NCBI RefSeq assembly: GCF_000348985.1
Contig: NC_035932.1
Location: 434,001-498,000 of the forward strand
Direction: 5' to 3'
DNA: 64,000 nt
Source: Huiozyma naganishii CBS 8797
Taxonomy: Eukaryota > Ascomycota > Saccharomycetes > Saccharomycetales > Saccharomycetaceae
Part shown: in pieces, positions 1-9,600 of the stretch
Position numbering within the stretch: the stretch's first letter is position 1
Layout: each line of letters begins with the position of its first letter
Translations under genes and position numbers: made by a program
Notes under the pieces: generated by a model
The model's database searches: none
What the model was told of the DNA's origin: nothing
Seen by the model: only the letters and a program-made list of their open reading frames with translations

Positions 1-94
1 TTCAAGAGTCGAATTGAAGTTCGAGTTTGAATTGAAGTCGCGATGAGCTGTTGACGGCGACGGTGCTGAGGTGGTAGTGCGCTACTGTTGGACA
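1..94. other. Left edge and PAC11 upstream region with a PAC box
   Basis: No gene is visible before the PAC11 start. A perfect PAC element, GCGATGAGCT, lies at 40-49. PAC boxes mark ribosome-biogenesis genes in yeasts, and PAC11 is a dynein subunit, so the box may serve a divergent gene to the left of the window. That is inference. Confidence 0.4.
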
Positions 95-1795
95 ATGGAC
101 CGGTTGCGGGAGTTGCAGTTGAAGAGGGAGCGGCTGTGGGAGTTGCGGGACCGCGGCGTCGGCTTGTTACAACCGCAGGGCAAGGGGCACGATGAAGTTG
201 AGGTTGAAGGTGAAGGTGAGCCGCTGTGCGATGCCGCCGTGCAGACTGATGCTGTTGTGGAGGGTGCTACAGCCACGAGGACCATCACGTACGATAGAGC
301 AGTGCAGACGGTGGCGCTGCCGCAGTCACCACCACAATTGCCGAAGGAATTGTCGCCTATACTAACCCCCACAGCGGTATCTCCCAAGTCCGAGGTGGCT
401 AGCCCCAGGGGTCCATTAACCCCACTGGTAGTGCCCCGGAACGGACGGCTGCCCTCTAGGGAGCGGACATTTGCATCAGAGTGGTACGTCTTGGGAGGAG
501 CAGGGGACACCAACGCCCCCCAAGGAGATGGTCCGCAAAAGGTGCGGCTACTTCACAGTTGGGCACCACCACAACCATCACTGGAGTCCAGTAACGCCTG
601 GTGCGTGTCCCTGGACTACGATAAGAACCGAGAGGTCACTATGGCAGCGTTCCAGTCTCCTCGAGGAAGCGTCGTGTACGTCATGGACACGTTTGATGGG
701 TGTGTACTGGATCAATTGACTCTGCAGGGCCAGCTTGTGACGCATGCGAGGATCCTACGGAAGCACGAGAGACATGGTGTCATTGCTATGTTGCTTGTTA
801 CCGTGGTGGGCAAGACTATCCTGTACGAGTTGCGGCGGCGGCAGCAGGAAGGCGACGAGACGCAAGATCAATGGGAACGTAACCTTCTCAGCGCAAACCA
901 CCACGTCGGACAGGCCACTGGGGTCCCCGGACTCTGGGAATGTGGGTTCAAGCTCGTCACGGGCTCCTCTGCTGGTTGTCTCACTGTACTCAACTCTCTC
1001 GACTTGACCGTGTACAGGGACGTCGCCACGAGCAGCGAGGGGCTACAAGACGTGCTGTTGGCCCCCGTGGCCATGAGCGAGTACCTAAACATAGACCACC
1101 GCACGCAAGACTGGTTCGTAGACAACCACCTGTCTCGATTGACCCCTCTCAATGAGGTTAGTGTCACTGCACTGGTTGGATCGCCCTTCGACGAGGAGAC
1201 ACTATACCTTGGTGCATTGGACGGTGCCATCTACAAAGTATCACTGAGGGACGTTAAGAGCAGGGGTCCTGGGGACCCCCACTGGCTGCCATTGGCCCTG
1301 AATAACAACGGGTTCTTGCCCAGGACAACCCCGGATAAGCAAGACCCGTTCCATGAAAGACAAGTGACAAGCCTGTGCTTCCGGGACGACGGTCTGTTGC
1401 TGTCTGCGTCCCTGGACTGGACCGTGTGCGTGTACGACGCGGTGCACAACGTGAAGTTGGATGAATACACTCTGCGGTCCCCCATTATCGAGGCCCGCTG
1501 GCTTGAGGGCCGCCTACTAAGCTACGTATTGACGTGGGACACTCTCGAGTTCGTACAGTGGTCCCTGGACAAGGCGAAGGGCGGCGAGGGCGGTGGTGTT
1601 GGTTCCCACGAGAGGGAATGGGAACGCCTGGGTGACCCGAAATGCATCGCACGAGTCACGATCCAGGACGCATCACCACTGACACAGTTCACCGCATGCA
1701 GCGTCGTACACGACGCACACACAGACCACTACGTCGCCATCCTATCGGGCAACACACCACCACCAACGGTCCAGTACTTCGACGTCGCCGTATAA
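95..1795 (+). CDS. PAC11: Dynein intermediate chain Pac11
   Basis: Cytoplasmic dynein intermediate chain, which links the heavy chain Dyn1 to light chain Dyn2 for nuclear migration and spindle positioning. The product is 566 aa (S. cerevisiae Pac11 is about 533). The N-terminus is a charged helix (MDRLRELQLKRERLWELR) of the type seen in dynein intermediate chains. Two LC8/Dyn2-binding QT motifs follow, AAVQTD with QT at residues 50-51 and RAVQTV with QT at 71-72. A linker leads into a WD-repeat propeller; a clear blade is near residue 440 (TSLCFRDDGLLLSASLDWTV). The ATG at 95 is used because the 24 in-frame bases before it lack an ATG. Its neighbour VPS60 is in the same orientation. Assignment rests on the QT motifs, the WD half and proximity to VPS60. 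Confidence 0.88.
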   Translation: MDRLRELQLKRERLWELRDRGVGLLQPQGKGHDEVEVEGEGEPLCDAAVQTDAVVEGATATRTITYDRAVQTVALPQSPPQLPKELSPILTPTAVSPKSEVASPRGPLTPLVVPRNGRLPSRERTFASEWYVLGGAGDTNAPQGDGPQKVRLLHSWAPPQPSLESSNAWCVSLDYDKNREVTMAAFQSPRGSVVYVMDTFDGCVLDQLTLQGQLVTHARILRKHERHGVIAMLLVTVVGKTILYELRRRQQEGDETQDQWERNLLSANHHVGQATGVPGLWECGFKLVTGSSAGCLTVLNSLDLTVYRDVATSSEGLQDVLLAPVAMSEYLNIDHRTQDWFVDNHLSRLTPLNEVSVTALVGSPFDEETLYLGALDGAIYKVSLRDVKSRGPGDPHWLPLALNNNGFLPRTTPDKQDPFHERQVTSLCFRDDGLLLSASLDWTVCVYDAVHNVKLDEYTLRSPIIEARWLEGRLLSYVLTWDTLEFVQWSLDKAKGGEGGGVGSHEREWERLGDPKCIARVTIQDASPLTQFTACSVVHDAHTDHYVAILSGNTPPPTVQYFDVAV

Positions 1796-1877
1796 AGAAG
1801 AGAATATCAATAACAGCTACCTACTACTACTACTGCAAGACGGCCAGACGACTAGACGACTAGACGACTACAGCGGG

Positions 1878-2561
1878 ATGCAGAGGATACTGGGCTACGG
1901 CAAGAAGAAGAACCACGAGCAGTTGCTGCGGGAGTCTGCCGCTGCGATGTCGCAGGCGCAGGAGTCCCTCCAGGCTCGTGTGTCGAGGTTGGACACGGAG
2001 GTTTCCCAGTTGAACATGCAGTTACAGGGGATCCAGCGGCGGTTGCAGAGCAGTGGTGCGTCTGTGGGTGGGCAGAGGGCGTTGCGGCAGCAGGCGATGA
2101 AGTTGCTTGCGAAGCGGCGGCGGCTTGAACAGATGCGGGACTCGCTGGACGCGCAGGAGTGGAACATGCAACAGGCGCAGATGACGAGCGAGACTTTGCA
2201 GAACACGGCGGTCACGGTCACTGCGATGCAGCGGAGCAACGCCGCACTGAAGCAGCAGTACGGCAAGATCGACCTCGACAAGCTCGAGGACTTGCAGGAC
2301 GAGATGCAAGAGCTGGTTGCCCGCGGTGACGAACTACAAAGCGCGCTTGCGATGGGCAACCCTGCAGAGATCGACGACCTCGACGAGGACGAACTGGACG
2401 CAGAACTCGCTGCCCTGGAGCAAGACGCGGACGCGTTCGACGAACCGGAGACCGCAGGAACCGTGCCGTCTTTCCTCTCCGGCGCTGTCCCGCAGTTCAT
2501 CGACGACCCGGCGGAGCAGAGCACGCCTGCCGTGACCAACCCGCTCGAGACAGAGCAGTGA
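1878..2561 (+). CDS. VPS60: ESCRT-III-associated Snf7-family protein Vps60
   Basis: Snf7/Vps60 family protein of 227 aa, acting with ESCRT-III and Vta1-Vps4 in multivesicular-body sorting at endosomes. The N-terminus MQRILGYGKKKNHEQLL is the Vps60 signature. Long coiled-coil helices fill residues 15-165 (basic first half), followed by an acidic stretch near 165-195 (DDLDEDELDAELAALEQD) and a short C-terminal tail as in Vps60. It starts 82 bp after PAC11 in a leader containing small CTA and GACTA repeats. In S. cerevisiae VPS60 and PAC11 are also near neighbours, with RIB3 between them; RIB3 is missing here. Confidence 0.95.
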   Translation: MQRILGYGKKKNHEQLLRESAAAMSQAQESLQARVSRLDTEVSQLNMQLQGIQRRLQSSGASVGGQRALRQQAMKLLAKRRRLEQMRDSLDAQEWNMQQAQMTSETLQNTAVTVTAMQRSNAALKQQYGKIDLDKLEDLQDEMQELVARGDELQSALAMGNPAEIDDLDEDELDAELAALEQDADAFDEPETAGTVPSFLSGAVPQFIDDPAEQSTPAVTNPLETEQ

Positions 2562-2743
2562 GGACCGATAGCAGCAGCGACGGCGTACCGCGGCGTACCG
2601 CGACGACGTGCTGTTGCCCCAGCAACGGCTCAACAACTTTGAGAGGTTTTTGCGGTTTAAAAGGCGATGAGTCGTTGCAGTCGATGGAGTTTGGTGTTCT
2701 GGTGCTCTGGTCGGTTGCTGGTCGGGCTGGCGAGCACTCCAGG

Positions 2744-3715
2744 ATGAGCAGTGAACTGAGGAAGCGGGCAGTGAGTTTGGGCGAGACGGCGATCGAAACG
2801 GCGACTGTTTCTCGCGGGTCCCGGGGGAAATTGTTGGTGACTGGGACGAGCAGTGGTGCTCCGAGCGGTCAGCGTGGCCGACTCTGCAGGTACGAGGAGT
2901 TGCCCGCGTGGCAGCAGGATAACGATTGTATCAGGACAGGGTACGTCCGCGAGACGCTTTCTGTGCGTCGGTGTCTCGGGTCCCTTTTGTACTGGAACAA
3001 CGAGTCTGTCAACATGTACAGCCATCTCGTGCCAGCGGTTCTGTACATTGCGGGGGCTACACTGGCGCTGTCGCAGTGGGGGGTTCCCAGGTTCCCCACA
3101 ACAACGTGGTCGGATTACCTTATCATCAACACGTTTCTCGTCGGTGCAGGTGCGTGTCTCCTGTGCAGCAGTCTGTTCCACTGTTTGAAACAACATTCGG
3201 AGAGACACTGCGAGGCATGGTCTCGCATGGACTACATGGGGATCATCCTGTTGATCGCATGCTCTACTATCCCCATGATATATTTCGGTTACTTCGACTA
3301 CATGGGCCATTGCCTCTTGTTCACCGCGGTGACCGTGGCGCTAGGGGTCGCCTGTTCCGGTGTCGTCCTGTTCAACAAACAGTTCAACAGTTCTAGCTTC
3401 AAACTCGTCCGTGCAGCGTTCTTCATCGCGTTCGCGTTCAACGGACTCATACCGATGGCCACTGGGTTCGTGAAGTTCGGTATCCCCGGTGTACTGGACA
3501 GGATCTCGCTCAAGTACGTCTGGTTCGAGGCGGTGTTCTACATCGCGGGCGCAATGCTGTACGGGTTCCGCGTCCCTGAGATATGGATTCCGGGGAAAGT
3601 GGACCTTTGGGGGAACTCGCACCAGATGTTCCACGTCATGGTCGTGTTCGGGTCCCTGTGCCACCTGAAGGCGGTGCTCGAGTCCTATAGCCTGATGCAT
3701 AGGCATCTGGCATAG
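2744..3715 (+). CDS. IZH1: PAQR/AdipoR-family membrane protein Izh1
   Basis: Seven-transmembrane PAQR-family protein involved in zinc and sterol homeostasis, presumably in the ER or vacuolar membrane. From the ATG at 2744 it is 323 aa (S. cerevisiae Izh1 is 316). The reading frame stays open upstream to 2558, inside the VPS60 stop, but that part is not protein-like. Family motifs are present: NNESVNMYSH (85-94), a Ser/His helix end at 142-151 with Asp163, and NSHQMFH (291-297), the set that binds zinc in PAQR proteins. IZH1 versus its paralogue IZH4 was chosen because MZM1 and RSM28 follow, as in S. cerevisiae. No clear Zap1 zinc-response element is visible in the 182 bp promoter. Confidence 0.88.
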   Translation: MSSELRKRAVSLGETAIETATVSRGSRGKLLVTGTSSGAPSGQRGRLCRYEELPAWQQDNDCIRTGYVRETLSVRRCLGSLLYWNNESVNMYSHLVPAVLYIAGATLALSQWGVPRFPTTTWSDYLIINTFLVGAGACLLCSSLFHCLKQHSERHCEAWSRMDYMGIILLIACSTIPMIYFGYFDYMGHCLLFTAVTVALGVACSGVVLFNKQFNSSSFKLVRAAFFIAFAFNGLIPMATGFVKFGIPGVLDRISLKYVWFEAVFYIAGAMLYGFRVPEIWIPGKVDLWGNSHQMFHVMVVFGSLCHLKAVLESYSLMHRHLA

Positions 3716-3871
3716 GCCGTTGACGGAGCGAGCGGAGGCCAAGACGCAAGCGAAGACCAACTTCCCATCTCGACCTTGTCATAAATAACTGTATATCAAT
3801 CAAACTACTCTTACTCAAGACAAGACACAGAGCGTAAGAAGCCACGAACCCGCGCCTCTCTCTGCTTCCCG

Positions 3872-4225
3872 ATGGGTACCGCGGCACTGACAGCATACAG
3901 ACACGCCCTGAGGGCAGCACGCGTGGCGTTCCAGGGCGACACGGCCGTGTTGCTCGCCGCTAGGAGCCAGATGCGCTCAGGGATGCTCGACCCACCGGAC
4001 AAGACACTGTCCCCCGCGCAACAAGCGCAGTACATGGAAGATGTCGCGACGTACCTGAGACGCAACGTCGTCCAGGCGACGAGGGTGAACACCGCAGGGG
4101 GTCCCCCAGAGCAACACCACCAACCACGGTTCCACCTCAACATCCACGGCGACACGGAACTGGGGGACAACGACTCCATCCGCAACAAGACACAACTCAA
4201 GGCCAAGCACTGGCCCAAGAGGTAG
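3872..4225 (+). CDS. MZM1: Mitochondrial complex III assembly factor Mzm1
   Basis: Small LYR-motif-family matrix protein (117 aa; 123 in S. cerevisiae) that stabilises the Rieske protein Rip1 before its insertion into the bc1 complex. It opens with ALTAYRHALRAARVAFQGD, the LYR-like first helix. Conserved stretches include AARSQMRSGML (around residue 30), DVATYLRRNVVQ and HLNIHGDTELGDN (around 90-102). The basic tail ends in PKR. It is co-directional with IZH1, as in S. cerevisiae, but URA1 follows instead of RSM28. Confidence 0.92.
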   Translation: MGTAALTAYRHALRAARVAFQGDTAVLLAARSQMRSGMLDPPDKTLSPAQQAQYMEDVATYLRRNVVQATRVNTAGGPPEQHHQPRFHLNIHGDTELGDNDSIRNKTQLKAKHWPKR

Positions 4226-4282
4226 TCCCTGGGGCCCTGGGACACTACCGTCACGTACGTACTCGACCCGTCGAACTGGTCT

Positions 4283-4294
4283 CGGCGATCGCCG
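4283..4294. promoter_or_regulatory. Ppr1-type UAS (CGG-N6-CCG) in the URA1 promoter
   Basis: CGG-CGATCG-CCG is a perfect inverted CGG pair with 6-bp spacing, extended to TCGG...CCGAA at 4282-4296. This is the site class bound by Ppr1, which activates URA1, URA3 and URA4 under pyrimidine limitation. It lies about 105 bp before the URA1 ATG. The match is read directly; the regulator is inferred. Confidence 0.7.
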
Positions 4295-4313
4295 AAGAGC
4301 CGCTTCAGACTCA

Positions 4314-4323
4314 TGTATATAAA
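4314..4323 (+). promoter_or_regulatory. TATA box of URA1, overlapping a Puf3-like motif
   Basis: TATATAAA at 4316-4323 fits the yeast TATAWAWR consensus, about 75 bp before the URA1 start and 20 bp after the Ppr1-type site. The overlapping TGTATATA (4314-4321) would also be a Puf3 recognition element if the MZM1 transcript extends this far (89 nt past its stop). Confidence 0.6.
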
Positions 4324-4398
4324 GAGAACAAGACTAGACTACGAGAACTAGACTGCTAGACCAACGCCACGAGATCGCCAGACCATACCCACGCCACG

Positions 4399-5334
4399 AT
4401 GTCGCTTAGCACACAGTTCTTGGGCCACACCTACGCCAACCCGCTTATGAACGCCTCGGGCGTCCACTGCATGTCCGTCGAGGAACTCCAAGAGTTGGAC
4501 AGGTCCTCTGCCGGCGCGTTCATCACCAAGTCAGCGACACCAGCGGAGAGAGAGGGCAACCCGGAGCCCAGGTACTACCCTGTTGCCCTCGGGTCCATCA
4601 ACTCGATGGGGTTGCCCAACCGTGGGTTCGATTACTACTTGGACTACGTGTTGAACCGGGAGAGCAAAGGCGACGGCAGAGTGTTCTTCTCCGTCGCGGG
4701 GATGTCCCTAGCGGACAACCTCGCGATGTTGCACCGTCTGCAGGACAGTGACTACACGGGGGTCACAGAGTTGAACCTCTCCTGCCCCAATGTCCCTGGG
4801 AAACCACAAGTTGGCTACGACTTCGAACAGACACAACAGATCCTCACAGAGGTGTTCCAGTTCTACAAGAAACCTCTCGGGGTGAAGCTGCCACCGTACT
4901 TCGACATGGTCCACTTCGATACCATCGCTGGGATTCTCAACAGGTTCCCCCTAGCGTACGTTAACTGCATCAACTCAGTGGGGAACGCCCTGTACATCGA
5001 CACAGACCTCGAACAAGTAGTTGTCAAACCAAAGAACGGGTTCGGTGGGATCGGCGGTCAGTACGTCAAACCCACTGCTTTGGCCAACGTCCGCGCCTTC
5101 TACGTCCGGTTGAACCCAGAGATCAAAGTCATCGGTACTGGTGGGATCACCACGGGGAGGGACGCCTTCGAACACTTACTGTGCGGTGCTACGATGCTAC
5201 AGATCGGTACGCAGCTGTGCAAGGACGGGACGCCAGTGTTCGACAGGGTCGCTAGTGAACTGCAACAGATCATGGACAGTAAGGGCTACAAGTCCATTGA
5301 CGAGTTCAGAGGGAAACTTCAATCCATCGAGTAG
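4399..5334 (+). CDS. URA1: Dihydroorotate dehydrogenase, class 1A (fumarate)
   Basis: Cytosolic class 1A dihydroorotate dehydrogenase, converting dihydroorotate to orotate with fumarate as acceptor (fourth step of pyrimidine synthesis). The 311 aa match Ura1 length (314). Visible signatures are NASGVHC (18-24), FITKS with Lys44, [14 protein letters not shown] with the catalytic Cys129, GVKLPPY with Lys163, the FMN-phosphate loop IGTGGI (245-250) and ATMLQIGT (264-271). There is no mitochondrial presequence or membrane segment, so it is not the class 2 URA9-type enzyme. In yeasts this gene is generally held to be of bacterial origin and permits anaerobic growth. Its place between MZM1 and RSM28 is unusual; those are neighbours in S. 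cerevisiae. Confidence 0.97.
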   Translation: MSLSTQFLGHTYANPLMNASGVHCMSVEELQELDRSSAGAFITKSATPAEREGNPEPRYYPVALGSINSMGLPNRGFDYYLDYVLNRESKGDGRVFFSVAGMSLADNLAMLHRLQDSDYTGVTELNLSCPNVPGKPQVGYDFEQTQQILTEVFQFYKKPLGVKLPPYFDMVHFDTIAGILNRFPLAYVNCINSVGNALYIDTDLEQVVVKPKNGFGGIGGQYVKPTALANVRAFYVRLNPEIKVIGTGGITTGRDAFEHLLCGATMLQIGTQLCKDGTPVFDRVASELQQIMDSKGYKSIDEFRGKLQSIE

Positions 5335-5521
5335 CCGTAGGGAACAGTCTCTCGCAGCGTATCTACGTGTGTATACTAAGTTTAAGTAACCGTCGCGTGC
5401 GGCATTGGAACCCATTGGTTCAGTGTCTCGACAGTTCGTCATTCAGTTAGAAGTTCAATTCAATTGAACAGTTCCAAAGTAACAACGACTACCTATACTT
5501 GCAAGTACAGCCACAGCAGCG

Positions 5522-6538
5522 ATGTACACGCCGTGGAAGATGGTACTTCGGGCGAAGTACAGCACTGGTGTCTCGAGGGACTTCCTCGAGCAGTTGCTCG
5601 CCAGTGCGAAGGAGGCAGCGGCCATGAAGAAGTCGCAGAGGCCAGCAAGGAACAACGCCAAGTACTCCAAACAGAAGCAACAGCAGCAGCATCAGCGTCA
5701 AACTAGACTTTCTACGGGGCCTCCGATGCGAGAGAGGGGCCCCGCGGGGGCGTTCCACCCAATGACCGCCCCGGGGGCCACAGCGTCGCAGGTGAAGCCA
5801 GCGGACCAACCGCAGTTCAAAGCCAAGCGGAGTAAAGGTGCGCCCCTCGCGCAGCAAGATGAGATCCTAGACGTGTTCGACGTAGCTGAGACTGCGACAG
5901 GCGGTGCTCGTATCAAACGTACTAAACGTACCGCCCGCAACCAGCGCAACTCCGTGCGGAATAAGCGCACGGGACAACAAGCCCGAACTGGTACCACAAC
6001 GTTGTACCACGCGAGGGCCCCCGCCAAGGTGCAGGACACGCGGCTTGAGCTGGAACCGCTTACCCGCGAGTCCCTGCTCAGACACGCGACACAGCTTACC
6101 AGCTCTCCACGGGCCAGGATGTTGAACCTCGCTATGCACACCCTCAGGGACAGCAACTTCCCCGTCAACAGACCACCGAACGAGGTTCGCAACTCTGGAG
6201 TGTTCACCCTCCAAACTCCAATGTTCGGCAAGTACGTCGGTGCACCTTCGAGAGGCGCCATTCTGGAAAGAGAACGGCTGCTGTCCAACATCGACGTCAA
6301 AATGAACCAGTTGGCACTCGACGAGAAGGTCAAGGGTGTGTACCCTCTGCTGGACAGTCACAAGGAGCAAGATTTCAAGAAAGTAGCACCAACGTCGGCA
6401 AAGACCCAGAGAGACCTCGCCCTTAATAGCGCCATCGTGAGAAGAAGCCTGCTTGGAAACGCAAGTCTCAACATGGATACAAAGAAACTGCTCTACCAAG
6501 TATGCTCTGGCTTGAAACCGATCAACGAATTGTTTTAA
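5522..6538 (+). CDS. RSM28: Mitochondrial small-subunit ribosomal protein Rsm28
   Basis: Mitochondrial ribosomal small-subunit protein implicated in translation initiation in yeast mitochondria. The 338 aa compare with 361 in S. cerevisiae. The N-terminus is basic and short on acidic residues, fitting a presequence. The ATG at 5540 (MVLRAKYSTG) is an alternative start that would give a more typical targeting peptide. A Lys/Gln/Arg-rich region (40-65) precedes the conserved C-terminal half, which includes DSNFPVNRPPNEVRNSG. Assignment leans on synteny: it sits between the MZM1 region and VPS3 in the expected orientation. A Puf3 motif follows the stop. Confidence 0.8.
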   Translation: MYTPWKMVLRAKYSTGVSRDFLEQLLASAKEAAAMKKSQRPARNNAKYSKQKQQQQHQRQTRLSTGPPMRERGPAGAFHPMTAPGATASQVKPADQPQFKAKRSKGAPLAQQDEILDVFDVAETATGGARIKRTKRTARNQRNSVRNKRTGQQARTGTTTLYHARAPAKVQDTRLELEPLTRESLLRHATQLTSSPRARMLNLAMHTLRDSNFPVNRPPNEVRNSGVFTLQTPMFGKYVGAPSRGAILERERLLSNIDVKMNQLALDEKVKGVYPLLDSHKEQDFKKVAPTSAKTQRDLALNSAIVRRSLLGNASLNMDTKKLLYQVCSGLKPINELF

Positions 6539-6576
6539 CTGTAGGCAAGAACTTTGTTCCCCGTCTCGCCCAATCT

Positions 6577-6584
6577 TGTATATA
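6577..6584 (+). promoter_or_regulatory. Puf3 element in the RSM28 3' UTR
   Basis: TGTATATA lies 39 nt after the RSM28 stop. It matches UGUANAUA, the element bound by Puf3 on mRNAs of nuclear-encoded mitochondrial proteins. It is also AT-rich enough to act in 3'-end formation. Confidence 0.5.
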
Positions 6585-6606
6585 CCTATATCCTACACAC
6601 ATGTAA

Positions 6607-9600
6607 CTAAGTGTCCGATGCAGCGGATGCTACCGCCCTGTTGTAAATGGATAGCTCCACTTTACAGAATTTCTTAACTATCTCCATGTTCCTATCTCGA
6701 AAGTCATAGTCCCTCAGCAGGGGGGACAGAAACGAGTCCATCACGGACAGGGGAACGTCAGGAGGTATGTCCTGTAAAACGGCCAGCAACAAAGTCGCAT
6801 TGCCGTGCACAAGCTGGATGTTCCGCTGCAAAAGCTCGACTATTAAACTGCCCGCGAATGTGGGGGTCGCGAGCGCAGAGTAATGAGACATGATCTCGAC
6901 AAGGTTGTCCACAGTGACCAGTTTGTCAAGCTCGGAGAAATCGTGCACGTTCATGAGGACTTTGAAGAATTGATCAGGCGGCAATACGGAACACTCCAGT
7001 CCCTCGTCACCGTGCTTGAAGAAAAACAGTATCAACAGCACATTGCCCCTATCGATGCGGGAAACTTCGCACTTTAAAACGTTCAACAGCCGCGGGTCAT
7101 CACCGCAGACAGATATGAGACTGTCGTATTTCGTAAGAAAGTTTTCGCACCTGTCGTTATACTTCAGCCTTGTGAGCAGATAATTTCGTATGTCCATCTT
7201 CGAGTAGTTGAAATCGTGCTTGTACTCTTCCAAAAACATGTCCAGCAACTCCCACAGTTTCCCACTTTGAATGGTCTCCTCCAAATGACCCATGTAATAA
7301 TTTATCAAGAAGTTCTTGTCCGAATCCTTCTGCACACCAATACTCTCCAGGATGTGTACTCTCAAAACGACGTTCAAGTTTTGAGTATCCACCCTCTCTA
7401 TCAAATCGTGGAAATCTATCTTGGCGGCACTCAAAATACCAAGGATCTCCTTGATATAGTGCGTCTCTATGTCCTCTTCACCCTCCATCAATGCAACAAT
7501 GCAAAACATTATGTCATCCAGTAGATGATCACCGATGTACTGGCTCGTCATCTTACTAACGTTAGACTTCATAAACGACAGCGCTTCATCGACCTTCCCC
7601 TGGTCCTTTAGCAGTGTTATTACCTCGGAGATCATCCCGCGCTTTTCATACAATTTTTGTAATAGATCCTTCGGGCAGTTGGGGTCGTCAGCTACCAAGG
7701 ATATGATCTCTTCTAAATTCTCGCTCTCAAAATCACCAATGTCTATATCACCGGTAGTCTTTAACAGTTCAATGAACAGATTGACATCTACCGTCTTGGA
7801 AATCGATGCATAATGGGCCATGTGTTTCCCCTTCCCCTCTCGGCCATATTTCCTCAAAGTTTCCCTCAATAACTTTAAGATTTGAACTATGCTGCAGTTG
7901 TTGCTGCATTTGTTGACAAGCTTAAGTGACTGCAAGTTCTCCACTAAACTTTTCAGACCGTTAAAAGCCCAGCATTCCCCGTATACGCGCAGTCCAAACA
8001 AGATAAACAAGATCCGGAGGTCAATAACCTCTATTTGAAGCGCCCATTTTTTGATAATATCAATGCCTATACTTTGGCAGTGAAGCAACTGCAGCAAGAG
8101 GCTCAATAGAATCAAATATTTGAACTCGATGGACAGGAAACTGGAAAGTTTGGGTTTTTTGGAGAGCAGCTCCAAGTAACTCTCTATCGATGTCAGTTCA
8201 TCTTCCGTAAAACTGTTTATGCGCATGAAAAAGGGTGACGCTATCAAACCATAAAGCGTGTGTCCGTCACAAAGCAGGTTAGACGTGGTCTCCTCGAACA
8301 AGTCTTCGACATGAGCCCGCTCCCGATCTATCCTGAATTGGAAAGCAGATGAAATGTCTGTGTGTGAGCTGTAAGCGGTATATCGAAGCTTATCAACGAT
8401 ACTATCTCGTCTCGCGGCAGTTTTCTCATCCCTCGCAAAATTCTTGAACTTTTTCAAAGTCTTCCCCAATTGCAATGGATTGTTCTTATTTGAGTTCATC
8501 ACTTGCACTATTCGTGGTTCTTCGTTCGTGGACAAACAGTATACACACGTTTCACCGGAGTCATACGTGATCAGTATGTGTGGGTAATCCGCATGCACGG
8601 CCCTGGGGTATTCTTTCAATACAAGCGTTCCTTGGCTAATGTCACCCGTATAATTTAAGATCAATGCCATCGCCTCATCCTTACTTGTTTCTCCACCAGA
8701 GCACACTAAAAACTCATCCGACCCCAGATCAACTATAATGGGGGCCATCACCGTTGACTCGACTTCACTGATCTTGAATAGCGGCGTAGTTTGACCATTT
8801 TGCAGACTGATGATCTGGTACTTATTATCCGCGGAGCATATTAACGTCTTGTCCTTAATTGAGGCGCGTGTAATACCTTTCAAGTCTGGTAGTTTCCGAA
8901 CTCTTTGGAAATTTGTTTCAGATACTTTCAAAATACTGGCTCCATCTTTAGTGAATACGATTATTCTGTATTTATCCTTATTACCTCCCCAACTCTCCAA
9001 TACAACCTCGTTTAGTTTCCGCACTCTGTGACTGTTCGGTACGGGGGCAAACTCTGGCAGTAGAAACAAAAACAACTGGCGGTTACTGAACACCAAAGCT
9101 CTTTCTATTATCGGAAGCAAGATAATCCTTTCAATTGGGGCGCTCGTTGTCGAGTCAAAATGTGTCCTAGAGACCAGCATGTAATGGCCCTCTTCTATTT
9201 CAAAATAATGCAATAGTTCACCCGTATTGGTGCCCAAGTATACATGCTCGTCGTAACACTCGAAGCAAGTGTAAGTCACGTCATTGGGGAGATCTCTGAT
9301 GATCGGAAATATAGAATACGGCCCGGATCCTATATCAATGGGTGTGGTGTCCGGTATCGAACTTTTCTGAGATATGACGTCTGGATCATTCTTCTCCTGG
9401 TTGTCACCTTTAGTAGTGTTCTGCGATTCCACGTCTGAATTATTCCTGGGTTGGTGCTCCTTTGCGGGACTTCTTTGAACATCTTCTTCTGTTTCAGCAC
9501 CTGTCTCCAATGTTGCATCTTCGCTCTGTGCGGTCTCTCCCGTCTGGTCTCCGGCGCTTACCCCCTGGGATAAGGAGTCTACAGTATCTGATTGTGGGGT

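Noticed and set aside
1895..2539. 214-codon open frame on the minus strand
   Set aside because: Antisense to VPS60; Ser/Cys-rich shadow of its coiled-coil codons.
2581..2604. Direct repeat of CGGCGTACCGCG before IZH1
   Set aside because: Only two copies in a GC-rich 5' region; no known factor and likely chance or slippage.
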